From Comamonadaceae bacterium PBBC1 (lineage in GTDB: Bacteria; Pseudomonadota; Gammaproteobacteria; Burkholderiales; Burkholderiaceae_C), in NCBI GenBank assembly GCA_002256145.1, contig NKIP01000019.1, positions 1-59,846 on the forward strand: 59,846 nt of DNA, given 5' to 3'. The position numbers and the translations under genes were made by a program. Under the pieces are notes generated by a model. It ran no database searches. It saw nothing but the letters and a program-made list of their open reading frames with translations, and was not told where the DNA came from. Positions 1 through 13,134 of this stretch are shown here, one piece after another; the stretch's first letter is position 1; the number at the start of each line of letters is the position of its first letter.

Positions 1-127
1 GGGTGACAACGTGTCTATCACTGTGAAGTTGATCAACCCCATTGCGATGGAAGAAGGCTTGCGCTTCGCCATCCGCGAAGGCGGCCGCACCGTTGGCGCT
101 GGCGTTGTTGCCAAGATCATCGCTTAA
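1..127 (+). CDS. tuf: Elongation factor Tu, C-terminal fragment
   Basis: Only the last 42 codons are in the window, reading in frame from base 2 to the TAA at 125-127. The peptide carries the typical end of EF-Tu domain 3 ([20 protein letters not shown], then a short VAKI tail). EF-Tu delivers aminoacyl-tRNA to the ribosome in the cytoplasm. A tuf copy followed by tRNA-Trp, secE and nusG is a common proteobacterial order, so this would be the tufB-position copy. The rest of the gene lies upstream of the window. Confidence 0.95.
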
Positions 128-139
128 AGAGGTTCAAGT

Positions 140-215
140 AGGGGTATAGCTCAATTGGCAGAGCGTCGGTCTCCAAAACCGAAGGTTGTAGGTTCGATTC
201 CTACTGCCCCTGCCA
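140..215 (+). tRNA. tRNA-Trp (CCA anticodon)
   Basis: A 76-nt cloverleaf. The acceptor stem AGGGGTA pairs with TGCCCCT at 205-211 (one T-G pair), followed by discriminator G and an encoded CCA. The anticodon loop CTCCAAA contains CCA, which reads UGG. The T loop TTCGATT is intact. It lies 12 bp after tuf and is probably co-transcribed with it. Confidence 0.97.
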
Positions 216-235
216 CCTGAAATAAGGTGGATAAC

Positions 236-260
236 AAGCCCGCTAGAACCTAGCGGGCTT
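236..260 (+). terminator. Hairpin between tRNA-Trp and secE
   Basis: A perfect 10-bp stem, AAGCCCGCTA / TAGCGGGCTT, with a 5-nt loop lies directly after tRNA-Trp. Only a weak T-rich run (CATTGTCTT) follows. It may be a partial terminator or a tRNA processing signal rather than a full stop before secE. Confidence 0.6.
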
Positions 261-314
261 CATTGTCTTAAGAGACGCCTCTGCATTGGAGGTGCAACAA
301 AGGTAAAAGCCCGT

Positions 315-698
315 ATGGCAACGTCCGAAGTTCAAACTGTGAGTGCTGCTGGCGACAAAATGCGATTGGCATTGGCTGTGTCGCTGGTGATCGCGGCCCT
401 GGTTGGCTTTTACATGCTCTCAAAACAAGGTGTTTGGGTTCAGTGGGCAGTTTTGCTGGTCAGCTTGTCTGCAGCATTGGCCGTGTTCTTGACCAGTGAA
501 ATGGGTCGGAGACTGATTGGATTCAGTCGCGATGCTGTTCGTGAAGTCAAAAAAGTGGTTTGGCCTGAGCGTAAAGAAGCCATGCAGATCACGGCTTATG
601 TGTTTGCTTTTGTCGTTGTGATGGCCTTGTTTCTTTGGCTAACAGACAAAACCCTGGAATGGGTTTTTTACGATTTGATTCTTGGGTGGAAAAAATAA
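315..698 (+). CDS. secE: Preprotein translocase subunit SecE
   Basis: A 127-residue inner-membrane protein, the same length as E. coli SecE. SecE clamps SecY in the SecYEG channel that exports unfolded proteins. Hydrophobic segments lie near residues 17-36, 42-60 and 93-110. The conserved cytoplasmic amphipathic stretch [13 protein letters not shown] precedes the last membrane segment, as in the family. The stop codon overlaps the nusG start (TAATG), so the two are translationally coupled. The secE-nusG pair is conserved in bacteria. Confidence 0.95.
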   Translation: MATSEVQTVSAAGDKMRLALAVSLVIAALVGFYMLSKQGVWVQWAVLLVSLSAALAVFLTSEMGRRLIGFSRDAVREVKKVVWPERKEAMQITAYVFAFVVVMALFLWLTDKTLEWVFYDLILGWKK

Positions 699-1279
699 TG
701 AACGATGTCGTAGTGAATGCGCCAATGGCGGGATCGTCCACCAACCCAGACTTGAAATGGTATGTGGTTCATGCTTACTCCGGCATGGAAAAAGCGGTAG
801 AGCGCAACATTGTTGAGCGAATTGCACGTTCAGGAATGGAAACCAAGTTTGGCCGAATCTTGGTGCCTACAGAAGAAGTGGTCGAAGTTAAAAATGGCCA
901 AAAAAGAACAACTGAGCGCAAGTTTTTTCCTGGTTATGTCTTGGTTGAAATGGTCATGGACGATGAAACATGGCATTTGGTCAAACATACCAACAAAGTG
1001 ACAGGATTTGTGGGCGGCGCTAAAAACAGACCGGCACCCATATCAGAAGCAGATGTGGCCAAAATTGTCAGTCAAATGCAAGAGGGCACAGATAAGCCAC
1101 GTCATAAAGTTGAATTTGAGGTCGGTGAATACATTCGGGTCAAAGAGGGCCCCTTCACTGATTTCAATGGGACCGTCGAAGAAGTCAATTACGAACGCAA
1201 CAAGATGCGTGTTTCTGTGACAATTTTTGGAAGAGCGACACCCGTTGAATTGGAATTCAGTCAGGTCGAAAAAACCTGA
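698..1279 (+). CDS. nusG: Transcription termination/antitermination protein NusG
   Basis: A 193-residue NusG. The N-terminal NGN domain begins [19 protein letters not shown], and the C-terminal KOW domain (about residues 137-190) contains [17 protein letters not shown]. NusG binds RNA polymerase, suppresses pausing, and links it to Rho or to ribosomal protein S10. The ATG at 698 was chosen because it overlaps the secE stop and matches family length. An in-frame ATG at 635 lies inside secE and would add 21 unrelated residues. Confidence 0.95.
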   Translation: MNDVVVNAPMAGSSTNPDLKWYVVHAYSGMEKAVERNIVERIARSGMETKFGRILVPTEEVVEVKNGQKRTTERKFFPGYVLVEMVMDDETWHLVKHTNKVTGFVGGAKNRPAPISEADVAKIVSQMQEGTDKPRHKVEFEVGEYIRVKEGPFTDFNGTVEEVNYERNKMRVSVTIFGRATPVELEFSQVEKT

Positions 1280-1290
1280 ATGAGAAAAGG

Positions 1291-1317
1291 TTTGGCATGA
1301 ACCGACTCGGTGCCAAA
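1291..1317 (+). promoter_or_regulatory. Structured rplK leader
   Basis: The 114-bp gap between nusG and rplK contains an inverted repeat, TTTGGCA at 1291-1297 and TGCCAAA at 1311-1317. A smaller CAGGT/ACCTG hairpin overlaps the nusG stop at 1262-1278. In E. coli the rplKA messenger is repressed by L1 binding to this leader. I infer that a similar control could act here, but I cannot identify the L1 site itself. Confidence 0.35.
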
Positions 1318-1393
1318 TTGAGTTGAAGAGTCGTTAACCCCGGGAAGCTGAAGGTTTCAATACCAAAGCGTTAAGACCCGCAAGGAGAAAAGC

Positions 1394-1825
1394 ATGGCGA
1401 AAAAAATCGTCGGCTTCATCAAGCTGCAAGTGCCAGCTGGTAAAGCCAATCCATCACCACCCATCGGTCCAGCACTGGGTCAGCGTGGTTTGAACATCAT
1501 GGAATTCTGCAAGGCGTTCAACGCCCAGACCCAAGGCGTCGAGCCAGGTCTGCCATTGCCAGTGGTGATCACTGCGTTTGCAGACAAGTCCTTCACCTTC
1601 ATCATCAAAACGCCACCAGCGGCCACTTTGATCAAGAAGGCCATCAAGATTGACAAGGCCTCGACCAAGCCAGGCTTGGAAAAAGTCGGCAAGATCACCC
1701 GTGCTCAGCTGGAAGAAATCGCCAAAACCAAGATGAAAGATCTGACTGCCGCCGACATGGACGCAGCCGTTCGCACCATCGCTGGTACTGCCCGTTCCAT
1801 GGGCGTGAATGTGGAGGGCGTGTAA
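1394..1825 (+). CDS. rplK: 50S ribosomal protein L11
   Basis: A 143-residue L11, of standard length. The N-terminal domain has the proline-rich [20 protein letters not shown] motif. The C-terminal RNA-binding domain ends with [18 protein letters not shown]11 binds the GTPase-associated centre of 23S rRNA and is needed for RelA sensing of uncharged tRNA. The ATG at 1394 follows an AAGGAG ribosome-binding site. The stop is immediately followed by the rplA ATG with no gap. Confidence 0.98.
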   Translation: MAKKIVGFIKLQVPAGKANPSPPIGPALGQRGLNIMEFCKAFNAQTQGVEPGLPLPVVITAFADKSFTFIIKTPPAATLIKKAIKIDKASTKPGLEKVGKITRAQLEEIAKTKMKDLTAADMDAAVRTIAGTARSMGVNVEGV

Positions 1826-2521
1826 ATGTCCAAGCTCACTAAAAAACAAAAAGCCTTTGTCGGCAAAGTGGACAGCAACAAACTGTACCCTTTGGGCGAT
1901 GCCTTGGTGATCGTGAAAGATTGCGCCAATGCCAAGTTCGATGAGTCCATCGACGTGGCTGTGCAACTCGGCATTGATGCCAAGAAGTCTGATCAAGTGG
2001 TTCGTGGTGCTGTTGTGTTGCCTAACGGCACGGGTAAAACCGCCCGCGTTGCTGTGTTCGCACAAGGCGCCAAGGCTGAAGAAGCCAAAGCCGCTGGTGC
2101 TGACGTGGTCGGCATGGACGACTTGGCTGCCCGCGTAAAAGCTGGCGACATGCCTTTCGATGTGGTCATTGCTGCACCTGACGCCATGCGCGTTGTGGGT
2201 ACTTTGGGTCAAATCCTGGGTCCACGCGGCTTGATGCCTAACCCCAAAGTCGGCACCGTGACCCCAGATGTGGCGACTGCTGTGCGCAACGCCAAGGCTG
2301 GTCAAGTCCAGTTCCGTGTTGACAAAGCCGGTATTGTCCACGGCACCATTGGTCGCCGTTCTTTCGAGAATGACAAGTTGCAAGGCAACTTGGCTGCCTT
2401 GATCGAAGCGTTGGTGAAAGCCAAGCCAGCCACCAGCAAGGGTGTTTACCTGCGCAAAGTGGCCGTGTCTTCGACCATGGGTGTGGGCGTTCGCGTTGAC
2501 ACACAATCCATCGCAGCTTGA
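1826..2521 (+). CDS. rplA: 50S ribosomal protein L1
   Basis: A 231-residue L1, close to the E. coli length of 234. It forms the L1 stalk that moves deacylated tRNA out of the E site. In many bacteria it also represses its own operon by binding mRNA. The signature [15 protein letters not shown] lies near residues 131-145. The ATG abuts the rplK stop, so the two form a tightly coupled pair. No doubt about identity. Confidence 0.98.
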   Translation: MSKLTKKQKAFVGKVDSNKLYPLGDALVIVKDCANAKFDESIDVAVQLGIDAKKSDQVVRGAVVLPNGTGKTARVAVFAQGAKAEEAKAAGADVVGMDDLAARVKAGDMPFDVVIAAPDAMRVVGTLGQILGPRGLMPNPKVGTVTPDVATAVRNAKAGQVQFRVDKAGIVHGTIGRRSFENDKLQGNLAALIEALVKAKPATSKGVYLRKVAVSSTMGVGVRVDTQSIAA

Positions 2522-2779
2522 TTGCGATAAAAATTTGAGTGGGCTGTCAAGCCTGCTCAATGTGGTGGGCTGCACTCTTTGCAAAAGAGCTGCAGGCCAT
2601 CCAAGACCGTTGGTGCACACGCAGATGTGCTTAATCAACAAACAAACAAGTTAGCTTGTCTGTTTGGGCCAACGCAGATGGCGATCCCGCTGCAGATGGA
2701 TGAAGGTCCTGAACAGTTGGTCGCTGCAAATAGGCGTGTTCAAGGGGTGACCCGAAAAACACATATAAAGGAGTAGACC
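2522..2779 (+). promoter_or_regulatory. L10 leader region of rplJL
   Basis: A 258-bp gap between rplA and rplJ. The stretch around 2598-2637 (CCAAGACCGTTGGTGCACAC, then CAGATGTGCTTAATCAAC) resembles the conserved core of beta/gammaproteobacterial L10 leaders: a kink-turn stem followed by a GC hairpin and CTTAAT. In those, the L10-(L12)4 complex binds and blocks translation of rplJ. The match is by eye. A covariance-model scan against the Rfam L10 leader would confirm or refute it. The rplJL promoter should lie in the 5' half, but I see no convincing -35/-10 pair. Confidence 0.6.
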
Positions 2780-3286
2780 TTGAGTCTGAATCGCAGTGAG
2801 AAAGAAGCGGTCATTTCCGAAGTGACCGACCTCGCCGCTAAAGCTCAAACGCTTGTGATGGCGGAATACCGTGGTATCACGGTCGCTGACATGACCAACC
2901 TGCGCGTCAAAGCTCGCAGCCTCGGCGTTTCGCTGACAGTGTTGAAAAACACTTTGGCTCGCCGTGCTGTGACAGGTACGCAGTTTGAAGTTGTCACCGA
3001 CCAGATGACCGGTCCGCTGATCTATGGCTTCTCTGAAGATGCAGTGGCTGCCGCAAAAGTGGTAGCTGACTTCGCGAAAACCAACGACAAGTTGGTGATT
3101 CGTGCAGGTGCATTTGCAGGCAAAGTCTTGGATGTGAACGGCGTGAAGCAATTGGCAAGCATTCCTTCGAAAGAAGTGTTGTTGGCTCAGTTGTGTGGCT
3201 TGTTGATGTCGCCGATGTCTCGCACCGCAGTGGTGTTGGGTGCTTTGGCGGCCAAAAAAGGCGAAGGCGAAGCTGTTGCCGCTTAA
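2780..3286 (+). CDS. rplJ: 50S ribosomal protein L10
   Basis: A 168-residue L10, which anchors L7/L12 dimers to the ribosomal stalk base. It begins with [20 protein letters not shown] and contains the conserved [16 protein letters not shown] and LKNTLARRA stretches. The start is a TTG at 2780, eight bases after an AAAGGAG ribosome-binding site. No in-frame ATG gives the family N-terminus. The rare start may help keep translation responsive to the leader control upstream. It is followed 39 bp later by rplL. Confidence 0.96.
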   Translation: MSLNRSEKEAVISEVTDLAAKAQTLVMAEYRGITVADMTNLRVKARSLGVSLTVLKNTLARRAVTGTQFEVVTDQMTGPLIYGFSEDAVAAAKVVADFAKTNDKLVIRAGAFAGKVLDVNGVKQLASIPSKEVLLAQLCGLLMSPMSRTAVVLGALAAKKGEGEAVAA

Positions 3287-3325
3287 GGCCAGTTTTCGTA
3301 TTTAACCAATTGTTAGGAAATAAAA

Positions 3326-3697
3326 ATGGCATTCGATAAAGACGCATTTTTGACCGCGCTCGACAGCATGACGGTCATGGAACTCAACGACTTGGTGAAA
3401 GCCATCGAAGAGAAATTTGGTGTGAGCGCTGCCGCTATGGCTGCTCCAGCTGCAGGCGGCGCTGCTGCAGCCGTGGCTGAAGAGAAGACTGAGTTCAACG
3501 TTGTGTTGCTCGAAGCTGGTGCGAACAAAGTGTCCGTGATTAAAGCTGTGCGTGAAATCACAGGTTTGGGCTTGAAAGAAGCCAAAGACCTGGTGGATGG
3601 CGCTCCTAAAGCGGTCAAAGAAGCTTTGCCTAAGGCAGACGCTGAAGCCGCCAAGAAGAAGCTGGAAGACGCAGGCGCCAAAGCCGAACTCAAGTAA
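3326..3697 (+). CDS. rplL: 50S ribosomal protein L7/L12
   Basis: A 123-residue L7/L12. The N-terminal dimerisation helices (about 1-32) are followed by a flexible Ala-rich hinge (about 36-55). The C-terminal factor-binding domain has [20 protein letters not shown] and [20 protein letters not shown]. Several copies form the stalk that recruits EF-Tu, EF-G and IF2. The hinge [19 protein letters not shown] is typical of betaproteobacteria. A strong hairpin follows 14 bp after the stop. Confidence 0.98.
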   Translation: MAFDKDAFLTALDSMTVMELNDLVKAIEEKFGVSAAAMAAPAAGGAAAAVAEEKTEFNVVLLEAGANKVSVIKAVREITGLGLKEAKDLVDGAPKAVKEALPKADAEAAKKKLEDAGAKAELK

Positions 3698-3711
3698 TTC
3701 AGTGACTTTCC

Positions 3712-3744
3712 AAGGCTGGAGTGTCCGTAAGGACCTCCAGCCTT
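3712..3744 (+). terminator. Attenuator-like hairpin after rplL
   Basis: The outer arms AAGGCTGGAG (3712-3721) and CTCCAGCCTT (3735-3744) pair perfectly. Within them GTCC-GTAA-GGAC (3723-3734) forms a second stem closed by a GNRA-type tetraloop, leaving one bulged T. Only TTTGG follows, so it is not a classic strong terminator. It could be an RNase III cleavage site, an mRNA stabiliser, or a partial attenuator between rplL and rpoB. Confidence 0.7.
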
Positions 3745-3882
3745 TGGTACTTGATGAGGACCTGAAAAATAGAGCAAAAAGAACCTATTTTTTGTTCATC
3801 AAGTCAGGAGTTGATTCAAAGTCAAGTAATTCTGAATCAATGCAATGTTTTTAAACATTGGCGCTTGAGTCTCCAAAAAATG

Positions 3883-3970
3883 AACACCGGAAAGCAGATT
3901 TAACAGTCTGCTTTCCAGTGTTTTGTCGAAACACCGGAAAGTTGATTTCAATAGTCTGCTTTCCAGTGTT
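3883..3970 (+). repeat. Two tandem inverted repeats upstream of rpoB
   Basis: Unit 1: AACACCGGAAAGCAGA (3883-3898) pairs with TCTGCTTTCCAGTGTT (3907-3922), 15 of 16 positions. Unit 2: AACACCGGAAAG (3930-3941) pairs with CTTTCCAGTGTT (3959-3970), 11 of 12 positions. The units are direct repeats about 47-48 bp apart, and each right arm ends in a T run (GTGTTTT). Arms of one unit can also pair with the other, so alternative folds are possible. Confidence 0.85.
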
Positions 3971-4120
3971 TTCTGACCCGACTGCAGAAAACCCTTGGTA
4001 CGGGTTGCGTGCAATGCGCAATCGTCCGCCAACGCTGGTAGTGGCCAGCCGCCAAGCCCTTTGTGGGTACTGAAAAGTGCCACCAATACACAGTTCTGAA
4101 AGATCAAGCCCGGAGATCTC

Positions 4121-8245
<4,125 letters not shown>

Positions 8246-8268
8246 TTCACAGGCAAAGGATTTAAACC

Positions 8269-11200
8269 ATGAAATCACTACTCGACCTGTTCAAGCAGTT
8301 CACGCCCGATGACCACTTCGATGCCATCCGCATCGGCCTGGCATCGCCCGAGAAGATCCGTTCTTGGTCTTTCGGCGAAGTGAAAAAGCCGGAAACCATC
8401 AACTACCGTACCTTCAAGCCCGAGCGCGATGGTCTGTTTTGCGCCAAAATTTTTGGCCCCATCAAAGACTATGAATGCCTGTGCGGCAAGTACAAACGCC
8501 TCAAGCACCGCGGTGTGATCTGCGAGAAGTGCGGCGTTGAAGTCACACAAACCAAAGTGCGTCGCGAGCGCATGGGTCACATTGACCTGGCCGCACCTTG
8601 CGCACACATCTGGTTTCTGAAGTCATTGCCTTCGCGTTTGGGCCTGGTCCTTGACATGACACTGCGTGACATCGAGCGCGTGCTGTACTTTGAAGCCTAC
8701 GTGGTGACCGATACCGGCATGACCCCGCTGAAAAAATTCAGCATCATGTCCGAAGATGACTACGATGCCAAAGTCAAAGAGTATGGCGACGAATTCGTGG
8801 CCAAGATGGGGGCAGAAGGCATCAAAGAACTGCTGCAAAGTATCGATATCGAAAGCGAAATCGAGCGTCTGCGGGGTGACCTGACCGGATCAGAGCTCAA
8901 GGTCAAAAAGAACTCCAAGCGTTTGAAAGTTCTTGAAGCCTTCAAGAAATCAGGCATCAAGCCCGAGTGGATGGTGCTCGAGGTGTTGCCTGTGTTGCCA
9001 CCGGACCTGCGTCCTCTGGTGCCCCTGGACGGTGGCCGCTTTGCGACCTCTGACCTGAACGACCTGTACCGCCGCGTGATCAACCGCAACAGCCGTCTGC
9101 GCCGTTTGCTGGAACTCAAAGCGCCTGAGATCATTGCCCGTAACGAAAAGCGCATGCTTCAAGAAGCCGTGGACAGCTTGCTGGACAACGGCCGCCGCGG
9201 CAAGGCCATGACCGGCGCCAACAAGCGTGCCTTGAAGTCCTTGGCTGACATGATCAAAGGCAAGAGCGGTCGTTTCCGTCAGAACTTGCTGGGCAAGCGC
9301 GTGGACTACTCCGGTCGTTCCGTCATCACCGTGGGCCCAACGCTCAAACTCCACCAGTGCGGCCTGCCCAAACTGATGGCGATTGAGCTGTTCAAGCCGT
9401 TCATCTTTGCCCGCCTCGAAGCCATGGGCATCGCGACCACGATCAAGGCCGCCAAGAAAGAAGTTGAATCTGGCACACCCGTGGTGTGGGATATTCTGGA
9501 AGAGGTCATCAAAGAGCACCCCGTGATGCTCAACCGTGCGCCAACATTGCACCGTTTGGGCATCCAGGCATTTGAGCCTTTGTTGATCGAAGGCAAGGCC
9601 ATTCAGCTCCATCCCCTCGTTTGCGCGGCCTTCAACGCCGACTTTGACGGTGACCAGATGGCTGTGCACATTCCGCTGTCGGTGGAAGCGCAGATGGAAG
9701 CTCGCACACTGATGCTCGCGTCGAACAACATCTTGTTCCCTGCATCGGGCGAGCCCTCCATTGTTCCCTCGCAAGACGTGGTGTTGGGCCTGTATTACGC
9801 CACCCGCGACCGCATCAACGCCAAAGGTGAAGGCTTGATCTTTGCCGACATTGGTGAAGTGCAGCGCGCTTTGGACGCCAATGCTGTTGAATTGGCTGCC
9901 AAGATCAACGTGCGCATGACCGAGTGGACCAAAAACAAGGCAACCGGTGAATTCACCTCGGCTGTCTCGATGGTGGAAACCACCGTCGGCCGTGCCTTGT
10001 TGTCCGAGATCCTGCCCAAGGGCCTGCCTTTCAGCAACTTGAACAAGGCGCTGAAGAAGAAAGAAATTTCCAAGCTGATCAACACGTCTTTCCGCAAGTG
10101 TGGCTTGAAAGAGACCGTGGTGTTCGCCGACAAGCTGTTGCAAAACGGTTTCCGTCTGGCTACACGCGCTGGCATCTCCATCGGCATCGATGACATGCTC
10201 GTGCCACCTGAGAAGCCTGCCATCATTGAAGCGGCCGAAAAGGAAGTCAAAGACATCGAGCAGCAATACGTCTCCGGTCTGGTGACTGCTGGTGAGCGTT
10301 ACAACAAAGTCGTTGACATCTGGGGCAAGGCCGGTGACGTCGTCTCCAAAGTGATGATGGACCAGCTGCGCAAAGAAAAAACCATTGACCGTCATGGCAA
10401 TGAAGTCGATCAGGAATCGTTCAATTCGATTTACATGATGGCCGATTCCGGTGCGCGCGGTTCTGCAGCTCAGATTCGCCAGCTGGCCGGCATGCGTGGC
10501 CTGATGGCCAAGCCCGACGGCTCCATCATTGAAACCCCCATCACGGCGAACTTCCGTGAGGGTCTGAACGTGTTGCAGTACTTCATCTCGACCCACGGTG
10601 CTCGTAAAGGTCTGGCCGATACGGCTTTGAAAACGGCCAACTCGGGTTACCTGACACGTCGTCTGGTGGACGTGACCCAGGATCTGGTGGTGACTGAACT
10701 CGACTGCGGCACTGCTGATGGCTCGCTCATGCGTGCCATCGTCGAAGGCGGTGAAGTGATCGAATCGCTGCGCGACCGCATTTTGGGCCGTACTGTGGCT
10801 GAAGACGTCTTGCACCCTGAAAACCGGGCTGTATTGGCCGAAGCAGGCGTCATGCTTGACGAGGACCTGATTGATGAACTCGAAGCGGCGGGCGTGGACG
10901 AAGTCAAGGTGCGCACGGCACTGACCTGCGAAACACGCTTTGGTTTGTGCGCCAAGTGCTATGGCCGCGATCTGGGCCGTGGCGGTTTGGTCAACAACGG
11001 CGAAGCCGTTGGTGTGATCGCAGCCCAGTCGATTGGTGAGCCAGGCACACAGCTGACGATGCGTACCTTCCACATTGGTGGTGCGGCTTCGCGTGCTGCT
11101 GTGGCGTCCAGCGTGGAAGCCAAGTCCAACGGCACCATTGGCTTCAATGCCACCATGCGTTATGTGACCAACACCAAGGGTGAGTTGGTCGTGATTGCAC

Positions 11201-12483
11201 GCTCTGGCGAAATCATCATCACCGAGCACGGTCGTGAGCGCGAGCGTCACAAGGTGCCTTACGGCGCCATCTTGTCGATCAAAGCCGATCAGACCATCAA
11301 GGCTGGCACCATCTTGGCCAATTGGGACCCTCTGACCCGTCCAATCATCACCGAATTCGCTGGACAGGTGAAATTCGAGAATGTGGAAGAGGGCATGACC
11401 GTGGCCAAACAACTGGACGAAGTGACCGGCTTGTCCACGCTGGTGGTCATTGACCCCAAGCGCCGTGGTGCTGCCAAGGTCATTCGCCCACAGGTCAAGC
11501 TGATCGATGCCCAAGGCAAAGAAGTCAAGATCCCTGGCACCGATCACTCGGTGACCATCGGCTTCCAGATCGGCTCGTTGATCCAAGTGCGTGACGGCAT
11601 GGATGTGGGCCCTGGTGAAGTGCTGGCCCGTATCCCCGTCGAAGGTCAAAAGACCCGAGACATCACCGGCGGTTTGCCCCGTGTGGCCGAGCTGTTTGAA
11701 GCCCGTACGCCCAAAGACAAAGGCATGCTGGCTGAGATCACCGGTACCGTGTCTTTCGGTAAGGAAACCAAAGGCAAGGTCCGCTTGCAAATCACTGACC
11801 CTGAAGGCAAGGTCTGGGATGAACTGATCCCCAAAGAGAAGAACATCTTGGTGCACGAAGGCCAAGTGGTCAACAAGGGCGAAAGCATTGTGGACGGCCC
11901 GGCCGATCCACAAGACATCTTGCGCTTGCTGGGCATTGAAGAGTTGGCCCGCTACATCGTCGACGAAGTGCAGGACGTTTACCGCTTGCAAGGCGTGAAG
12001 ATCAACGACAAGCACATCGAAGTGATTGTTCGCCAGATGCTGCGCCGCGTGGTGGTTGAGAACATCGGTGATTCAACGTACATCTCTGGTGAACAGGTTG
12101 AACGCTCTGAAATGCTCAACACCAATGATGCATTGCAGCGCGAGGGCAAAATCCCGGCAACCTACAGCAACTTGTTGCTGGGCATTACCAAGGCCTCCTT
12201 GTCGACCGATTCGTTCATCTCGGCTGCTTCCTTCCAGGAAACAACACGGGTGCTGACCGAAGCGGCCATCATGGGCAAGCGTGATGAATTGCGTGGTTTG
12301 AAAGAAAACGTGATTGTGGGTCGTTTGATCCCCGCTGGTACAGGTTTGGCTTATCACAAAGCCCGTGCTGTCAAAGATGCGATGGACGACGCTGAGCGCC
12401 GCGCCATTGCCGATGCAGAGGCTGCCGAATTGGCTGGTGAAAATGCTGAGGATGCCGTCACGGATTCTGGCGAAGCTGCCTGA
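8269..12483 (+). CDS. rpoC: DNA-directed RNA polymerase subunit beta'
   Basis: A 1404-residue beta' subunit (E. coli 1407). The N-terminal zinc site [20 protein letters not shown] has all four cysteines. The catalytic magnesium loop [12 protein letters not shown] is intact near residue 460. The second zinc region is DCGTAD ... [15 protein letters not shown]. The bridge-helix and trigger-loop region ([20 protein letters not shown]) is present. An AAAGGA ribosome-binding site precedes the ATG. It is the last gene of the rplJL-rpoBC operon and is followed by two hairpins. Confidence 0.99.
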   Translation: MKSLLDLFKQFTPDDHFDAIRIGLASPEKIRSWSFGEVKKPETINYRTFKPERDGLFCAKIFGPIKDYECLCGKYKRLKHRGVICEKCGVEVTQTKVRRERMGHIDLAAPCAHIWFLKSLPSRLGLVLDMTLRDIERVLYFEAYVVTDTGMTPLKKFSIMSEDDYDAKVKEYGDEFVAKMGAEGIKELLQSIDIESEIERLRGDLTGSELKVKKNSKRLKVLEAFKKSGIKPEWMVLEVLPVLPPDLRPLVPLDGGRFATSDLNDLYRRVINRNSRLRRLLELKAPEIIARNEKRMLQEAVDSLLDNGRRGKAMTGANKRALKSLADMIKGKSGRFRQNLLGKRVDYSGRSVITVGPTLKLHQCGLPKLMAIELFKPFIFARLEAMGIATTIKAAKKEVESGTPVVWDILEEVIKEHPVMLNRAPTLHRLGIQAFEPLLIEGKAIQLHPLVCAAFNADFDGDQMAVHIPLSVEAQMEARTLMLASNNILFPASGEPSIVPSQDVVLGLYYATRDRINAKGEGLIFADIGEVQRALDANAVELAAKINVRMTEWTKNKATGEFTSAVSMVETTVGRALLSEILPKGLPFSNLNKALKKKEISKLINTSFRKCGLKETVVFADKLLQNGFRLATRAGISIGIDDMLVPPEKPAIIEAAEKEVKDIEQQYVSGLVTAGERYNKVVDIWGKAGDVVSKVMMDQLRKEKTIDRHGNEVDQESFNSIYMMADSGARGSAAQIRQLAGMRGLMAKPDGSIIETPITANFREGLNVLQYFISTHGARKGLADTALKTANSGYLTRRLVDVTQDLVVTELDCGTADGSLMRAIVEGGEVIESLRDRILGRTVAEDVLHPENRAVLAEAGVMLDEDLIDELEAAGVDEVKVRTALTCETRFGLCAKCYGRDLGRGGLVNNGEAVGVIAAQSIGEPGTQLTMRTFHIGGAASRAAVASSVEAKSNGTIGFNATMRYVTNTKGELVVIARSGEIIITEHGRERERHKVPYGAILSIKADQTIKAGTILANWDPLTRPIITEFAGQVKFENVEEGMTVAKQLDEVTGLSTLVVIDPKRRGAAKVIRPQVKLIDAQGKEVKIPGTDHSVTIGFQIGSLIQVRDGMDVGPGEVLARIPVEGQKTRDITGGLPRVAELFEARTPKDKGMLAEITGTVSFGKETKGKVRLQITDPEGKVWDELIPKEKNILVHEGQVVNKGESIVDGPADPQDILRLLGIEELARYIVDEVQDVYRLQGVKINDKHIEVIVRQMLRRVVVENIGDSTYISGEQVERSEMLNTNDALQREGKIPATYSNLLLGITKASLSTDSFISAASFQETTRVLTEAAIMGKRDELRGLKENVIVGRLIPAGTGLAYHKARAVKDAMDDAERRAIADAEAAELAGENAEDAVTDSGEAA

Positions 12484-12490
12484 GCCCTGA

Positions 12491-12552
12491 GATCATCGTG
12501 AAAACGATGATCCTGATCAGCCCCTGTACTGCTGCGCGGTCAGGGGCTGTTT
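12491..12552 (+). terminator. Double hairpin terminator after rpoC
   Basis: The first hairpin is GATCATCG / CGATGATC (12491-12498, 12505-12512). The second is CAGCCCCTG / CAGGGGCTG (12518-12526, 12541-12549), followed by TTT. The second has the stronger stem and likely ends the rpoBC transcript, although the T run is short. Confidence 0.7.
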
Positions 12553-12579
12553 CATAAGCAAGACAACAAAGAGGTGCGC

Positions 12580-13122
12580 ATGGGTATTTTGATCTTTGGG
12601 GCATTGGTCTTGTTGACTTTGTTTTGGTCTGTGGGGGCGCACAATCGTTTGGTACGTCTTCGATCGGAAGTCATCAGGCAGTGGAGCAGTGTTGATGCAG
12701 TTTGGCTGAGGTTGTTGGTGCGATTACAAGGTGGCTTGGCGGCACGCGAATCCTTGTCAACCGAGACCGACCTGAAAGAACTCGAACTCTTACAAGCGGC
12801 CTGTGACGGATTGCTGGAGGCTCTGTCCCAGATGCGCTTGCAGCCGTTGGTCCAAACCCATCAAAAGCAAGTGATCTCCCAGCATTTGAAATTGGTCGGA
12901 GAGATCAGGTTGTTGCAGCAAACCGCCCATGCCCCCATCCAGCCGGATCTTGAAATTGCTTTGAACAGGATGCGGCAAACATTGCCAGCTGCTGTCATTC
13001 CATACCATGTGGCCGTCGCTGCATACAACGATGCTTTGAGCATGAGGCCAGCATCTTGGTTGGCCAAGCGTTTGAACTTCAAGCCGGTGATGAGGATGGA
13101 TTTAACGCTGACATCCAATTAA
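12580..13122 (+). CDS. LemA-family-like membrane protein
   Basis: About 180 residues. An N-terminal membrane segment (about residues 2-20, ILIFGALVLLTLFWSVG) is followed by HNRLVRLRSEVIRQWSSVD. This matches the LemA pattern of a short N-terminal anchor followed by YNxLVxLRxxVxxAWSxID. The C-terminus has AAYNDALSMRPASWLAKRLNFKP, like the LemA end YNxxxxxFPxxxxAxxFxF. The rest is poorly conserved. LemA function is unknown, and it often stands next to TPM/YgcG genes, which are absent here. ATG 12580 is preceded by GAGG. A GTG at 12574 is possible. Confidence 0.65.
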   Translation: MGILIFGALVLLTLFWSVGAHNRLVRLRSEVIRQWSSVDAVWLRLLVRLQGGLAARESLSTETDLKELELLQAACDGLLEALSQMRLQPLVQTHQKQVISQHLKLVGEIRLLQQTAHAPIQPDLEIALNRMRQTLPAAVIPYHVAVAAYNDALSMRPASWLAKRLNFKPVMRMDLTLTSN

Positions 13123-13134
13123 AGAAAAATCAAA

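Larger units (their letters stand above)
3698..4120 (+). other. Structured 423-bp rplL-rpoB intergenic region
   Basis: No convincing gene. In order it holds: a 14-bp GTAA-loop hairpin (3712-3744); a 9-bp inverted repeat ACTTGATGA (3749-3757) / TCATCAAGT (3796-3804) around an A/T-rich centre; a near-perfect palindrome CAATGTTT-TT-AAACATTG (3843-3860); two tandem hairpin repeats (3883-3970); and small stems near 3990-4006 and 4005-4021. In E. coli this interval holds an attenuator and an RNase III site that lower rpoBC expression relative to rplJL. I infer a similar role here. Confidence 0.7.

Noticed and set aside
635..697. Earlier ATG start for nusG
   Set aside because: It lies within secE and adds residues foreign to NusG; the overlap start at 698 is conserved.
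2579..2776. Open frame in the rplA-rplJ gap
   Set aside because: It overlaps the likely L10 leader, has no recognisable domain and no ribosome-binding site.
4005..4021. TTGCG...CGCAA stem as the rpoB promoter operator
   Set aside because: Five base pairs only; expected by chance in a gap of this length.
8950..12015. A 1021-codon open frame antisense to rpoC, with similar long antisense frames at 5864-8278 (rpoB), 49164-51266 (liuD), 45240-47240 (liuB), 42212-44008 (actP) and 55777-57903 (MHS gene)
   Set aside because: All are exact shadows of well-identified genes, arise from their codon bias, and show no family motif or ribosome-binding site.
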